46,964 nt of DNA from positions 1 to 46,964 of the forward strand of contig DXAF01000063.1 in the NCBI GenBank assembly GCA_019117185.1. Reading direction: 5' to 3'. Below the pieces are notes generated by a model. The model saw nothing but the letters and a program-made list of their open reading frames with translations, was not told where the DNA came from and made no database searches. The DNA is from Candidatus Limosilactobacillus intestinipullorum (lineage in GTDB: Bacteria > Bacillota > Bacilli > Lactobacillales > Lactobacillaceae). A program made the position numbers and the translations under genes. Each line of letters opens with the position of its first letter. The stretch's first letter is position 1. Of the stretch, positions 1 to 9,541 are shown one piece after another.

Positions 1-376
1 ATGCTTTCATTTTCGCATCTATTAGCGCAGCCCTTGTAATTCGCCTTGTCGTGCCCTAACAGGTCTTTTTTAATGGAGTAACAGATTTTATCGTTCAACC
101 AATAAAGTAAGCTAAAACAAGGGTTATTTGATCCCTCATCGAATATTACAGATTGTCTTAGGATTTCAACCATAACTTTTAAACAAAAAGCTTCGATTCC
201 TAGATAGAGAATCGAAGCTCTTCATTTTTTATGCCAGCTTTTTACCAACTTATTTTAGTTGAATTTGGTGTATTTTTGGTGTACACACACCAAGATTACT
301 AACTTTTTACAAGCTAGCAACTAAATTTGTCTAAATTCACAGAGTCGTCGAAAAGCCGTCATATCAGGCTTTCAGA
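1..376. other. Gene-poor left edge
   Basis: I see no convincing gene here. It holds a strong inverted repeat (189-219) and a cluster of TTTGGTGTA repeats (264-293). On the minus strand an open frame starts with ATG at 173 and runs off the edge (57 codons), but it has no ribosome binding site, no recognisable motif and no promoter, so I do not call it. A short AAAGCC/GGCTTT hairpin lies just downstream of the lysS stop and may help end that transcript. Confidence 0.5.
181..230. terminator. Bidirectional intrinsic terminator downstream of lysS
   Basis: A perfect 11-bp stem (189-199 with 209-219, loop of 9) is flanked by a T-rich run on the plus strand (220-230) and by an A-rich run (181-189) that reads as T-rich on the minus strand. 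It can therefore stop transcripts from both sides. On the minus strand it would end the long dusB-lysS transcript. Confidence 0.8.
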
Positions 377-1891
377 CTACTTTTTCTTATTTTTCTTACC
401 CTTCTCTTCCTTTTCCGGACGCATCGTTGGGAAGAGGATAACGTCACGAATTGACTTAGCATCAGTCAACAGCATTACCAAGCGGTCAATACCAATGCCG
501 AGTCCACCCGTTGGTGGCATCCCGTATTCTAAGGCTTGAACGTAGTCTAAGTCCACTGGTTCGGCTTCGTCATTCCCGTTGGCCTTTTCCTTTGCCTGCA
601 TTTCAAACCGTTCCTTCTGGTCAATTGGGTCATTCAGTTCGCTAAAGGCGTTCCCCAATTCACTACCATCAACATACAGTTCAAAGCGGTCCGTCATCGC
701 CGGGTTTTCCTTGTTCCGCTTGGCTAATGGAGAAACCTCAACTGGATATTCATACACAAACGTTGGTTGGATTAAGGTATCCTCGACGAATTCTTCAAAG
801 AAGGCATTGAGGATATGTCCCTTGGTCCAGTACGGCTTGTATTCGACCTTGTGTTCGTCCGCCAACTTCTTTGCATCATCATCAGTCATGGATTGGTCAC
901 CAAAGTCAATCCCCGTCTTCTCCTTAACGGCATCAACCATGGTAACCCGCTTAAAGTCACCGCCCAGGTCAATTTCATGCCCCTGGTAGGTAATCTTACC
1001 ATTATCGGAAACCACCTTGGCCGCCGCCTTAACAATTCCTTCAGTCTCATCCATTACATCATGGAAGTCGAAGTAGGCAGCATAAGTTTCCATCGTGGTA
1101 AATTCAGGGTTGTGGTGAGGGTCCATCCCTTCATTCCGGAAAATCCGACCAAGTTCATATACCCGTTCAAAGCCACCAACAATTAACCGCTTTAAGTACA
1201 GCTCCGTAGCAATCCGCAGGTACATGTCAATGTCTAAGGCGTTATGGTGGGTCACAAACGGCCGCGCATTGGCTCCACCCGCCTGTGTGTTAAGAATGGG
1301 AGTTTCTACTTCCGTGAAGCCATGGTCATCCATGTACTTACGAACCGCCTTAATAATTGCTGTCCGTTGGTGGAACCGCTTGAAGCTCTCAGGATTGGAA
1401 ATCAAATCAAGGTAGCGCTGACGGTAAATTGTTTCCGGATCAGTAACCCCTTCCCACTTATTTGGTAGGGGACGCAATGCCTTAGACAAGAAAGTAATCT
1501 TATGGGCCCGAACGGTCAATTCACCAGTATTAGTCTTGATGACATCCCCTTCGATACCGAGGAAGTCACCGATATCAGCCCGCTTAAAAATATGGTATGG
1601 TTCATCACCCACCATGTCCTTACGAGCATAAACTTGAATTTTACCGGTCCGGTCAACGAAGTCCGCAAAGCCCGCTTTACCGCTGCTCCGCTTCCGGGTC
1701 ATCCGGCCGGCAATGATCACCATCTCGCCCTTTTCGTTTAATTCTTCCTTGTCATACTTGTCATATTCATCGTGTAGGTCTTGGGCCAGGTGGTCACGCT
1801 TAAAACGACGGCCAAAGGGTTCGATCCCGGCTTCTTTAAGTTCTTCCATCTTTTCACGACGAACGCGCATCTGATCTAGTTCTTGTGACAC
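377..1891 (-). CDS. lysS: Lysyl-tRNA synthetase, class II
   Basis: Charges tRNA-Lys with lysine in the cytoplasm. The 504-residue length is usual for bacterial LysS. An N-terminal OB-fold anticodon-binding domain (about 55-140) precedes the class II catalytic core. Motif 2 is seen as FRNEG at about 251-255 and motif 3 as GIGIDR near 465-470. The C-terminus is a Lys/Glu-rich tail. It is the last gene of the block that begins at pth, 15 bp after dusB. The start is supported by GAGGAGG-type sequence just upstream. Confidence 0.97.
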   Translation of the reverse strand: MSQELDQMRVRREKMEELKEAGIEPFGRRFKRDHLAQDLHDEYDKYDKEELNEKGEMVIIAGRMTRKRSSGKAGFADFVDRTGKIQVYARKDMVGDEPYHIFKRADIGDFLGIEGDVIKTNTGELTVRAHKITFLSKALRPLPNKWEGVTDPETIYRQRYLDLISNPESFKRFHQRTAIIKAVRKYMDDHGFTEVETPILNTQAGGANARPFVTHHNALDIDMYLRIATELYLKRLIVGGFERVYELGRIFRNEGMDPHHNPEFTTMETYAAYFDFHDVMDETEGIVKAAAKVVSDNGKITYQGHEIDLGGDFKRVTMVDAVKEKTGIDFGDQSMTDDDAKKLADEHKVEYKPYWTKGHILNAFFEEFVEDTLIQPTFVYEYPVEVSPLAKRNKENPAMTDRFELYVDGSELGNAFSELNDPIDQKERFEMQAKEKANGNDEAEPVDLDYVQALEYGMPPTGGLGIGIDRLVMLLTDAKSIRDVILFPTMRPEKEEKGKKNKKK

Positions 1892-1906
1892 AGATTTCTC
1901 CTCCTC

Positions 1907-2920
1907 TTATTGAGCTTCTTTTCTGCTAACCTTCCGTGCTTCCCACTCGGCAGTCTTTTCCGCAAAGTCGTCAAACAGGTCGTTCATTTCCTGGCGTGTC
2001 TCCGCTTCGACCAACTTAGCCTTGGTCCGTGCCGCACGTGGAATCCCCTTTAGGTAGTAGGTTGACAACCCCCGGAATTCACGAACACCAATGTATTCAC
2101 CCTTCAGATCAATCAGTCGGTTCAAGTGCTCTTTAGCCATCTTGATCTTCTTTTCTGGCGTAGCTTCCGGCAACAACTCACCGGTCGCTAAGTAGTGGGC
2201 CGTCCGGGTCAACATCCACGGGTTACCCATGGCTGCCCGACCAATCATTGCCGCGGTTGCACCGGTTAGGTCCAAGACCTTCTTGGCATCCTCAGGGGTT
2301 CGGATATCCCCATTAGCCATGAATGGGATTGTCAGCTGGCTAGCAACCTCTTTTAGTATATTCCAATCCGCGTGTCCCGTATACATTTGTTTTCGGGTCC
2401 GCCCGTGCATGGCAATCGCCGCGGCACCTGCCCGTTGCGCCGCCAATGCATTTTCGACCGCGTAGATATGCTTGTCATCCCAGCCGGTCCGCATCTTAAC
2501 CGTAACCGGCTTTTTCACTGCATCGGTAACGTAGGAGACCATCTCGTAGACTTTATTGGGGTCAAGTAACCACCGGGCCCCCGCATCGGTCTTCACAACC
2601 TTGTTAACTGGACACCCCATATTGATGTCAATCACGTCAGCAGCAGTGTGTTGGTCAACGTACTTAGCCGCCTCCACCAACGTCTCCTTGGTACCCCCAA
2701 AGATCTGAATCCCCATTGGATGTTCGCTCGGGTCCACGTCCATCATGTTCAACGTCTTCTTGTTATGGTACATGATTCCCCGGTCCGAGATCATTTCACA
2801 GACTACATAGCCAGCGCCGAATTCCTTACAGATAACCCGGAAGGCCGAGTTGGTTACACCAGCCATCGGTGCAACGACTACCTGGTTAGGAATCTCGACA
2901 TCGCCAATCTTCCACTTCAT
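1907..2920 (-). CDS. dusB: tRNA-dihydrouridine synthase
   Basis: FMN-dependent reduction of specific uridines in tRNA to dihydrouridine. The TIM-barrel signature PMAGVTN is at 18-24 and the catalytic Cys at 103 in MGCPVNK; a phosphate-binding GRAAMGNPW motif lies toward the C-terminus. The open frame extends 16 codons further upstream, but the ATG at 2920 has GAGGTG 8 nt before it and gives the family's usual N-terminus, so I use 337 residues. It lies between hslO and lysS, the standard lactobacillar order. Confidence 0.95.
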   Translation of the reverse strand: MKWKIGDVEIPNQVVVAPMAGVTNSAFRVICKEFGAGYVVCEMISDRGIMYHNKKTLNMMDVDPSEHPMGIQIFGGTKETLVEAAKYVDQHTAADVIDINMGCPVNKVVKTDAGARWLLDPNKVYEMVSYVTDAVKKPVTVKMRTGWDDKHIYAVENALAAQRAGAAAIAMHGRTRKQMYTGHADWNILKEVASQLTIPFMANGDIRTPEDAKKVLDLTGATAAMIGRAAMGNPWMLTRTAHYLATGELLPEATPEKKIKMAKEHLNRLIDLKGEYIGVREFRGLSTYYLKGIPRAARTKAKLVEAETRQEMNDLFDDFAEKTAEWEARKVSRKEAQ

Positions 2921-3034
2921 TTTTTTCACCTCATTACTGTTAATCCGGCACCAGTGAGCTGGCTTCACTCGTGTTTTCCTAGTGGTTCAATAACTCAACC
3001 ATCATAGCACATCAAGGGCGTTGGTACCAAGTAA

Positions 3035-3991
3035 CTACTTTTCTTCCTTCTTTGATTTCGCTGCTTGCTGTTGTTCGGCAATTTCTTTGTCGGCTTCCGC
3101 GTCAGCAACCTTCTTATCATAAATTAACTGCAGTTCATCTTCACTGAAGTCATACTTCTTACCACAGAATTGGCAAACTGTTTCAGCATGGTGGTCCTCA
3201 TCAATTAACTGCTTAAGGTCCTTGGCATTCAAGCTTTCCAGTGCATGGGCAAACCGTTGCTTCGAGCAGTCACATTCGTAGCGCACCGGCATCTGGTCAA
3301 GGATCTTCAAGTCATCGCCAAAGAGCTTTTTCAAGATATCCTCAGGGGTATCTCCATCCCGGAGCATTTTGGAAACCAGTGGTAGCCCCTTTAACGTCTT
3401 TTCCAACTTACTAATTTCTTCATCACTAGCACCTGGCATGACCTGGATCATAAAGCCTCCGGCCACTTCAATGCTATCGTCAGGGTTAACAAATACGGAC
3501 AAGCCCACTGCAGACGGAATTTGTTCAGACTGGGCCAGGTAGTAAGTGAAGTCATCCCCCAGCTCGCCGGAAACCAGGTTAACCTCACCAGTATATGGTG
3601 TCTTATCACCCGGGGCCATCTTAGTAACAGACAGTGTCCCCTTGGTACCAACCGCGCCAGCAACATCGATTTTTCCCTTGCTGTTTGCTGGCAGGTTAAC
3701 GTGGGGGTTACCCATGTAGCCCTTGACGGTCCCCTTAGCAGTACCGTCCGCTACAATGTAGCCTACTGGGCCGTTACCTTGGATCTTAACGGTCATCCCC
3801 GCTTCACCTTCAAGCCCCGCGGTGGCGAGCAAGAGGGTCCCTACCAGGGTCCGCCCCAGTGCGGCTGATGATGCTGACCAGGTATCATGAATTTCATGTG
3901 CTTTTTCAACCAGCTGGGTAGCATTAACCGCATAGGCCCGGAACTTACCATCCTTGGTCATACTCTTTACTAAATAATCAGTTGTTTTCAT
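3035..3991 (-). CDS. hslO: Hsp33 redox-regulated chaperonin
   Basis: A holdase chaperone switched on by oxidation. Four zinc-binding cysteines form the C-terminal redox switch: CxC at 240/242 and CxxC at 273/276. The frame is open for 18 codons upstream, but the ATG at 3991 is preceded by AGGAGG and gives the expected MKTTDYL-type N-terminus (318 residues). The C-terminus is a charged, Lys/Glu/Gln-rich tail. It lies downstream of ftsH beyond a hairpin, so it may have partly separate expression. Confidence 0.95.
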   Translation of the reverse strand: MKTTDYLVKSMTKDGKFRAYAVNATQLVEKAHEIHDTWSASSAALGRTLVGTLLLATAGLEGEAGMTVKIQGNGPVGYIVADGTAKGTVKGYMGNPHVNLPANSKGKIDVAGAVGTKGTLSVTKMAPGDKTPYTGEVNLVSGELGDDFTYYLAQSEQIPSAVGLSVFVNPDDSIEVAGGFMIQVMPGASDEEISKLEKTLKGLPLVSKMLRDGDTPEDILKKLFGDDLKILDQMPVRYECDCSKQRFAHALESLNAKDLKQLIDEDHHAETVCQFCGKKYDFSEDELQLIYDKKVADAEADKEIAEQQQAAKSKKEEK

Positions 3992-4018
3992 TATCAGTTC
4001 CTCCTTCAATAAATTAAA

Positions 4019-4057
4019 AATAGGAGTGTGAGCTAGTCGGCTCAATCACTCCTATTC
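4019..4057 (-). terminator. Hairpin terminator between ftsH and hslO
   Basis: On the minus strand AATAGGAGTG pairs with CACTCCTATT around an inner AGC/GCT stem, and the 3' arm runs into TTTTTAATTTA. It follows the ftsH stop closely and precedes hslO, so it probably ends or attenuates the ftsH transcript. Confidence 0.65.
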
Positions 4058-4067
4058 TATCATTTTA

Positions 4068-6194
4068 TTAATTCTGGTGGTTAGAATCACCATCGGAATG
4101 TTGGTCATCATTGTCTGAACCAGCTTGGTCACCGGTCGACTGGTCTGCTTGGTCATCAGGTAACGCCTTGTTTTCGTTTGCCTTATCGACCCGCTTTTCG
4201 TCTTCCATCCGTTCCAATGCCCGCTTGGATTCTTCAAAAGTCTGTGCATAGGCTTCCTTATCAGCGTCTGCATGGGCCTTTTCGGGAATCTTACCGGTCT
4301 TGTACAGACTAAGGATTTCCTTTTCATCCAGCGTTTCGTACTTAAGCAATGCTTCGGCAATCACCTTGTGCTGTTCCCGATGCGTCTCAAGAATGTGCAG
4401 TGCCCGCTCATGTCCTTCATTAAGGATCCGGCGAACCTCTTCATCCACCAGTGCCGCCGTCTTCTCAGAATAAGTTGACTGGTCATAGCCCTGACCAGTA
4501 AAGACCTGACCAGAACTCTGCAATTCAACTGGTCCGATCTTATCACTCATCCCGTACTGGGTGACCATCGCCCGGGCAATCTGGGTCGCCTGCTCAAAGT
4601 CATTGGAGGCACCAGAAGATTGGGACTTGAAGATTAACTCTTCAGCCGCACGACCACCCATCAAACCGGCGATCTGCTCTTCAGCATTCTTCTTTGACAT
4701 CAGCATTTGGTCTTCACGTGGCAGCATAATTGCGTAACCGCCGGCCCGTCCACGGGGCACAATCGTTACCTTATGGACAACCCGGGCATCGTTTAAGACC
4801 AACCCCACAATCGTATGTCCGGCTTCGTGGTAGGCCACGGTCTTCCGCTCTTGCGGTGACTGGACCCGATCGTGTTTGGCAGGCCCGGCAATGACCCGGT
4901 CTTCCGCCTCATCGAGGTCTGCAGCGTCAATTTGCGTCTTGTTCCGCCGGGCAGCCAGTAAGGCCGCTTCGTTAAGCAGGTTTGCCAGGTCGGCCCCCAC
5001 AAAACCAGGGGTCTCCTTGGCAATTTCCTTAAGGTCCACGTCAGATGCCAGTGGCTTGTTCTTGGCGTGAACGCGTAAGATTGCTTCACGGCCCTTAACG
5101 TCAGGCCGACCAACCAGGATCTTCCGGTCGAACCGACCAGGACGAAGTAGGGCCGGGTCTAAAACATCGGACCGGTTCGTTGCGGCCATCACGATGATTC
5201 CTTCGTCGCCTTGGAAACCATCCATTTCGACCAACAGTTGGTTTAGGGTTTGCTCACGTTCATCGTGGCCACCCCCCATGCCGTTACCACGGCGCCGACC
5301 AACTGCATCAATTTCATCGATAAAGATAATCGCTGGCGCGGCCTTTTTGGCTTGATCAAAGAGGTCCCGAACACGGCTGGCACCAACCCCGACAAACATT
5401 TCAACGAAGTCAGAACCAGAGATTGAGAAGAACGGTACCCCGGATTCACCAGCCACCGCCTTAGCTAGTAAGGTCTTACCAGTACCCGGAGGCCCCTCCA
5501 GGAGGACCCCCGATGGAATCCGGGCACCTAACTTGGTGAACTTCTTAGGATTCTTTAAGAATTCAACAACTTCAACCAGTTCCTGCTTTTCTTCTTCTTC
5601 ACCGGCAACGTCCGAGAAACGAACCTTGTTCTTCTTAGCATCTGCTGGTTTCGCTTTCGTTTTACCAAAGCTCATTACCCCACGACCGCCACCGCCTTGG
5701 CCGGCTTGGCCCATCATCATGTAGAAGAAGAAAATCATGATGACTAGCGGTAAGACCGTCAATAACAAGTTCATCCAGACGCTATTCGATTCCTCGGCCC
5801 GGGTACTCAGCTTAACGTCATGCTTATTAGCATAGCGCTGCAGTTGACCAACCGTTACATCACTTTGGAGAACAGAACTCTGGAACTGTGAAACCTTGTT
5901 ATTACGTTGTGTAGAAAAAGCAAAGCCACCGTTGGAGTTGCTACTATTGTTGGATTGGGGTTTGCGATAAGTCCCCGTTACCTTGTAGACTCCACCATTT
6001 GGCTGAAGCTGGACACTCTTAACCTTGTTGCCCTTCAGCTCAGAGATAAACTCGCTTTGGGTCACCGTCTTGCTCTGCCCGGTGGATTGGTTACCACCAA
6101 AGAAGAAGTAGGCAATTCCCATAATGCACAAGAACATCACTGCGTAGAAGAGAACGTTATGAGTAAAATTATTATTTCGCCGATTGTTGTTCAT
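4068..6194 (-). CDS. ftsH: ATP-dependent zinc metalloprotease FtsH
   Basis: Membrane-anchored AAA+ protease that degrades misfolded membrane and regulatory proteins. Transmembrane segments lie at about 14-32 and 142-161, flanking an extracytoplasmic domain with an Asn/Ser-rich insert (about 80-92). Walker A GPPGTGKT is at 234-241, Walker B FIDEID at about 291-296, and the zinc site HEAGH at 456-460. The last 60 residues are an acidic Asp/Gln/Asn-rich tail typical of lactobacilli. AGGAGG lies before the ATG. Length 708. Confidence 0.97.
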   Translation of the reverse strand: MNNNRRNNNFTHNVLFYAVMFLCIMGIAYFFFGGNQSTGQSKTVTQSEFISELKGNKVKSVQLQPNGGVYKVTGTYRKPQSNNSSNSNGGFAFSTQRNNKVSQFQSSVLQSDVTVGQLQRYANKHDVKLSTRAEESNSVWMNLLLTVLPLVIMIFFFYMMMGQAGQGGGGRGVMSFGKTKAKPADAKKNKVRFSDVAGEEEEKQELVEVVEFLKNPKKFTKLGARIPSGVLLEGPPGTGKTLLAKAVAGESGVPFFSISGSDFVEMFVGVGASRVRDLFDQAKKAAPAIIFIDEIDAVGRRRGNGMGGGHDEREQTLNQLLVEMDGFQGDEGIIVMAATNRSDVLDPALLRPGRFDRKILVGRPDVKGREAILRVHAKNKPLASDVDLKEIAKETPGFVGADLANLLNEAALLAARRNKTQIDAADLDEAEDRVIAGPAKHDRVQSPQERKTVAYHEAGHTIVGLVLNDARVVHKVTIVPRGRAGGYAIMLPREDQMLMSKKNAEEQIAGLMGGRAAEELIFKSQSSGASNDFEQATQIARAMVTQYGMSDKIGPVELQSSGQVFTGQGYDQSTYSEKTAALVDEEVRRILNEGHERALHILETHREQHKVIAEALLKYETLDEKEILSLYKTGKIPEKAHADADKEAYAQTFEESKRALERMEDEKRVDKANENKALPDDQADQSTGDQAGSDNDDQHSDGDSNHQN

Positions 6195-6281
6195 AACAAC
6201 CTCCTATCTACCAGCAACATAATTAATTGTACCAACTATCATAGCATACTTGACAAATGTTGACCATTAAATTGCCAACAA

Positions 6282-6824
6282 TTAATCTTCACTATAAACC
6301 GACGACTTCAACACGCCGACATAGGGGAGGTTCCGGTAGTAACCCTTGTAGTCCAAGCCGTAGCCGACCAAGAATTCATTTGGCACCTTAAAGCCGTAGT
6401 ATTCAACATTGACATCAAATTCGCGTCCCTCTGGCTTATTTAACAGGGAAACCGTCTTAACGCTCTTTGCTCCCCGCTCCTTAAGCAGGTTAACCAAGAA
6501 CTGCAGCGTTCGACCACTATCCACAATATCTTCCGTAATCAACACGTTACGGTCCTTAACATCAGTTGTCAGGTCATGGATCAACTTTAGGTGCCCCGTC
6601 GTCGCCGTGCCGCCAAAGTACGTTGACACGTCAATAAAGTCCAGCTGGGCCATGATGTCCATCTTCTTAATCAGGTCAACGGTAAATAGGACCGCCCCCG
6701 AGAGTACCGACACAATTAACGGGTCCTTATCACGGTACTCTTCCGATAGTTGGTCAGCCAGCTTGGCAATTGTCGCTTGGATGTTTTCCTCACTATACAG
6801 CACTTTTTCGATGTCGTTATTCAT
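6282..6824 (-). CDS. hpt: Hypoxanthine phosphoribosyltransferase
   Basis: Purine salvage: converts hypoxanthine or guanine plus PRPP to IMP or GMP. The PRPP-binding loop EDIVDSGRT is at about 98-106, and the 180-residue length fits. It lies 12 bp after tilS and 87 bp before ftsH; tilS-hpt-ftsH is a conserved trio in Bacillota, usually one transcript. Confidence 0.96.
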   Translation of the reverse strand: MNNDIEKVLYSEENIQATIAKLADQLSEEYRDKDPLIVSVLSGAVLFTVDLIKKMDIMAQLDFIDVSTYFGGTATTGHLKLIHDLTTDVKDRNVLITEDIVDSGRTLQFLVNLLKERGAKSVKTVSLLNKPEGREFDVNVEYYGFKVPNEFLVGYGLDYKGYYRNLPYVGVLKSSVYSED

Positions 6825-6836
6825 ACTAACTCTCCT

Positions 6837-8201
6837 CTATTGTTCTTGAATGGCAATCATTACCCGTCGCCAACGATATCGGTAATCAGTTGGCCGGTCA
6901 AACCAACTCCACTTACGACCAACCACCCAGACGACTGTCCCCTGAGCATCAACCAATACGTATTGCTGGGCACGGTCTTGATTAGGCACCTTTTGGTCAA
7001 TTAAAATTCGGCGAACCTGCTGGTGACCACCACCCCTTAGGCGGATAAAATCCCCCGGCTGCCAATGACGAAGTCGCAAGGGCCATTGTTCGGGGGCCAA
7101 CCACATTTCTTGGGCGTACACGGCATTATCCGGTCGGCACTCCTTGGTCAGTATCAATTGCTGGTCGTTAATGGGATACCATTGGCCCAATTCTACCACA
7201 GTCGTCCCCTCATTTTGGGGCTTTCCCAACATTTTTCTCGGCGGCTGAATAAAAGCCACCGCATAGTTAACCACCAATTGATACCCCGCCGGCAATGATA
7301 ATTCTTGCTGGGGGTGGTGCCGGCTAGTCAATGCTGCCATCGCAGCATCGATTACGGCCTGCTTAATATCAGGAACGGACCGTTCTAACCATCGTTCCAG
7401 CACCAACCGTTGTGCAGCCACCGGTAACTGCCGCCACCGACTGACCACCAGCTGTCCCGCCGTTGTGACGTCAGCCAATTGCCGGTCGGCTTGATGGTGG
7501 GCCCAACTAACCAGGTCCATGAGTTGCTGGTGGTACGCAGTCAGGTGGTCTAGAAAGTGTGGATTTTCCCGTTCCAGCGCCGGAAGTAGTTCATGGCGGT
7601 AACGATTACGGGTAATTGTCTCGTCCTGGTTGGTATCGTCCTCATACCAGGTTAAGTGGTGATAGTTCGCATACGCGCGTAAGCGGGCCTTGGGAAAGGG
7701 CAATAACGGCCGGACCAGTTGCCCAGACGCAAAGGAGCGTTGGTCACGGATACCCACTAGTTGGCTTAGCTGGCCACCCCGAACCAGTTTCATTAACATC
7801 GTTTCGGCCAGGTCATTTTGGTGGTGGGCCGTTAACAAGTAGCCGGCACCGGTAGCCGCCATTGTCGCAGCAAAAAAGTGGTAACGAAATTGGCGGGCGG
7901 CCGCTTCCACACCAGTCGCCGGGTGCTGCGCGCGTGGCCAATGTGCTACCCGTAGTCTAAGACCGTGACGGCGGCAAAACCGGCGGATAAACTGTTCTTC
8001 TTGGTTACTTTGCGTGCGGAGCTCGTGGTTAACGTGGGCAACCACCAACCGGGGCCGGTACTCTGTCGGTAGCTGCATCAGTAAGTGGAGCAGGACCATT
8101 GAGTCAACTCCCGTGGAGACCGCTACTACTACTAGGTCATCCCTAGAAAAAAAGCGGCCCCTTTGCAGGTGCCGCTTAAAGTCTTCTTCGAGTTTTGACA
8201 T
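6837..8201 (-). CDS. tilS: tRNA(Ile)-lysidine synthetase
   Basis: Modifies C34 of the CAU-anticodon tRNA-Ile to lysidine with ATP and lysine, so that it reads AUA. The N-terminal PP-loop reads STGVDS at 29-34 (the common form is SGGxDS), a conservative change that keeps the Ser, Asp and Ser. The C-terminal half carries the TilS-specific RNA-binding domains, and 454 residues is normal. It overlaps neither neighbour: yabR ends 6 bp upstream and hpt starts 12 bp downstream. Confidence 0.94.
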   Translation of the reverse strand: MSKLEEDFKRHLQRGRFFSRDDLVVVAVSTGVDSMVLLHLLMQLPTEYRPRLVVAHVNHELRTQSNQEEQFIRRFCRRHGLRLRVAHWPRAQHPATGVEAAARQFRYHFFAATMAATGAGYLLTAHHQNDLAETMLMKLVRGGQLSQLVGIRDQRSFASGQLVRPLLPFPKARLRAYANYHHLTWYEDDTNQDETITRNRYRHELLPALERENPHFLDHLTAYHQQLMDLVSWAHHQADRQLADVTTAGQLVVSRWRQLPVAAQRLVLERWLERSVPDIKQAVIDAAMAALTSRHHPQQELSLPAGYQLVVNYAVAFIQPPRKMLGKPQNEGTTVVELGQWYPINDQQLILTKECRPDNAVYAQEMWLAPEQWPLRLRHWQPGDFIRLRGGGHQQVRRILIDQKVPNQDRAQQYVLVDAQGTVVWVVGRKWSWFDRPTDYRYRWRRVMIAIQEQ

Positions 8202-8207
8202 AACAGA

Positions 8208-8720
8208 TTAGCTCCGGCGTCCACCACGACCGCCACGCTTACCGTCAGTCTGCCGCTTGAGCGTTGATAGCCGTGACTCGCTCTCTTTAAGGTAACCAGC
8301 TAACATATCATTAAAGTCTTCATGCTGGTGACTATTGTGGTTATGGTGACCAACATTAAAACCGCCATGGTAACCATTTTGACGACCGTGGAAGTTATTG
8401 TTATGACCTTCATGGTGGAAGCGATGCTGGTTATCACCATGGAAACGGTGCTCGTGTTCTCGGTCATGGTGTTCCCGGTGTTCGTGTGGTGCAGCAGCTT
8501 TCATTGACAAAGCAATCTTACCATCATCGCCAATCCGGGTTACCTTCACCGTTACCACATCGCCAACCGATAATACATCATGAACATCCTTAATGTACTT
8601 ATCAGAAATTTGACTGATATGTACTAGCCCCGTCTGGTTGTCATCTAAATCGACAAATGCACCGAAATTTGTGATTCCCGAGACCTTCCCGGAAACCTTT
8701 GCTCCCACTTCAATTGCCAT
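8208..8720 (-). CDS. yabR: S1-domain RNA-binding protein with His-rich linker
   Basis: Residues 1-73 form an S1 RNA-binding domain resembling polynucleotide phosphorylase and ribosomal protein S1 repeats (the GKVSGITNFGAFVDL pattern). Residues about 79-140 are very rich in His, Asn, Glu and Gly, followed by an Arg/Gly-rich end. YabR-type proteins sit between divIC and tilS across Bacillota and are thought to associate with ribosomes; the exact role is not settled. The His-rich stretch could bind metal ions, but that is inference. Confidence 0.85.
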   Translation of the reverse strand: MAIEVGAKVSGKVSGITNFGAFVDLDDNQTGLVHISQISDKYIKDVHDVLSVGDVVTVKVTRIGDDGKIALSMKAAAPHEHREHHDREHEHRFHGDNQHRFHHEGHNNNFHGRQNGYHGGFNVGHHNHNSHQHEDFNDMLAGYLKESESRLSTLKRQTDGKRGGRGGRRS

Positions 8721-8804
8721 GAAACTTATAGCTCCTCCTCAAGTCATCTAAAAATTTACAATTAATTGTAGTTGAGTATACCATACCCGCTTAGCAAAAA
8801 GTAA

Positions 8805-9161
8805 CTAGTTATCTAAATTATAAACCGTTTCGCCTTTCTTCGAGTAGTTATACTTGGCCCGTACAACCTGTTGAATGTAGTCCGGGTCATGCAGCAACTT
8901 AATTCGCTGCTTAAGCTGCTTGCTAGTTTTCCGTTGTTCTTGCAACTGGGCCTGGCATTGGTTGATATTTCCATTGACCTTAGCTAATGTCTGCTTGCTA
9001 TGGAAGATTTGCACTCCTAAAACAATAAAAGCCACTAAAAAGGCCAGAATGATCCGTCGACAGCGCCGAATATGGACCTGCCGTCTTTGCTGATCAGCCG
9101 AAAACTTATGAATATATGGTGTATTAAGCTGTGATACTTTATTGTCACCCTGGCGCTTCAT
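8805..9161 (-). CDS. divIC: Septum formation initiator DivIC/FtsB family
   Basis: Small bitopic divisome protein, 118 residues. A basic cytoplasmic N-terminus is followed by one transmembrane segment (about 36-53) and an extracytoplasmic coiled coil rich in Gln, Lys and Leu, ending in the family's short C-terminal region (YNYSKKGE...). DivIC works with FtsL and DivIB to activate septal wall synthesis. GAGGT lies before the ATG. The neighbours rqcP and yabR are the usual ones. Confidence 0.9.
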   Translation of the reverse strand: MKRQGDNKVSQLNTPYIHKFSADQQRRQVHIRRCRRIILAFLVAFIVLGVQIFHSKQTLAKVNGNINQCQAQLQEQRKTSKQLKQRIKLLHDPDYIQQVVRAKYNYSKKGETVYNLDN

Positions 9162-9263
9162 GCTTTTACCTCACTTTACTAGCTTATAACAGTTTAAGTA
9201 TAGCAAGGTCCCCCGGCCACTGTCTATATCTAACCAGGAGAAATATCATTTTTTTTATAACGG

Positions 9264-9530
9264 TTAATTAAAGTCTTCTGCATAGGTTTCATCGAGGAGC
9301 TCATACATATCCTCGGCTTCACTCTTCTTGGTGGTTTCAACGATCCGGTTAATCTTAATGGTTTCGGTCTTGTTACCAAACTTGATCGTCAACGTGTCAC
9401 CAACTTTGACCTTACTCGACGACTTAGCCGGGAGGTTATTAATCAAGATCCGTCCCTGGTCAGCAATCTCCTTGGCTACTGACCGCCGCTTAATAATCCG
9501 TGAGACTTTCAAAAACTTATCTAGGCGCAT
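9264..9530 (-). CDS. rqcP: S4-domain ribosome quality-control protein RqcP (YabO/HslR)
   Basis: An 88-residue S4 RNA-binding protein (MRLDKFLKVSRIIKRR start). In Bacillus the homologue RqcP binds stalled 50S subunits and assists RqcH in alanine tailing of aborted peptides. The frame is open five codons further upstream, but GGAGG lies just before the ATG at 9530. It follows mfd by 11 bp, which implies co-transcription. Confidence 0.92.
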   Translation of the reverse strand: MRLDKFLKVSRIIKRRSVAKEIADQGRILINNLPAKSSSKVKVGDTLTIKFGNKTETIKINRIVETTKKSEAEDMYELLDETYAEDFN

Positions 9531-9541
9531 AATTTCCTCCA

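Noticed and set aside
1-173. Minus-strand partial gene at the left edge
   Set aside because: 57 open codons without ribosome binding site, promoter or motif; could be chance and the sequence is cut off.
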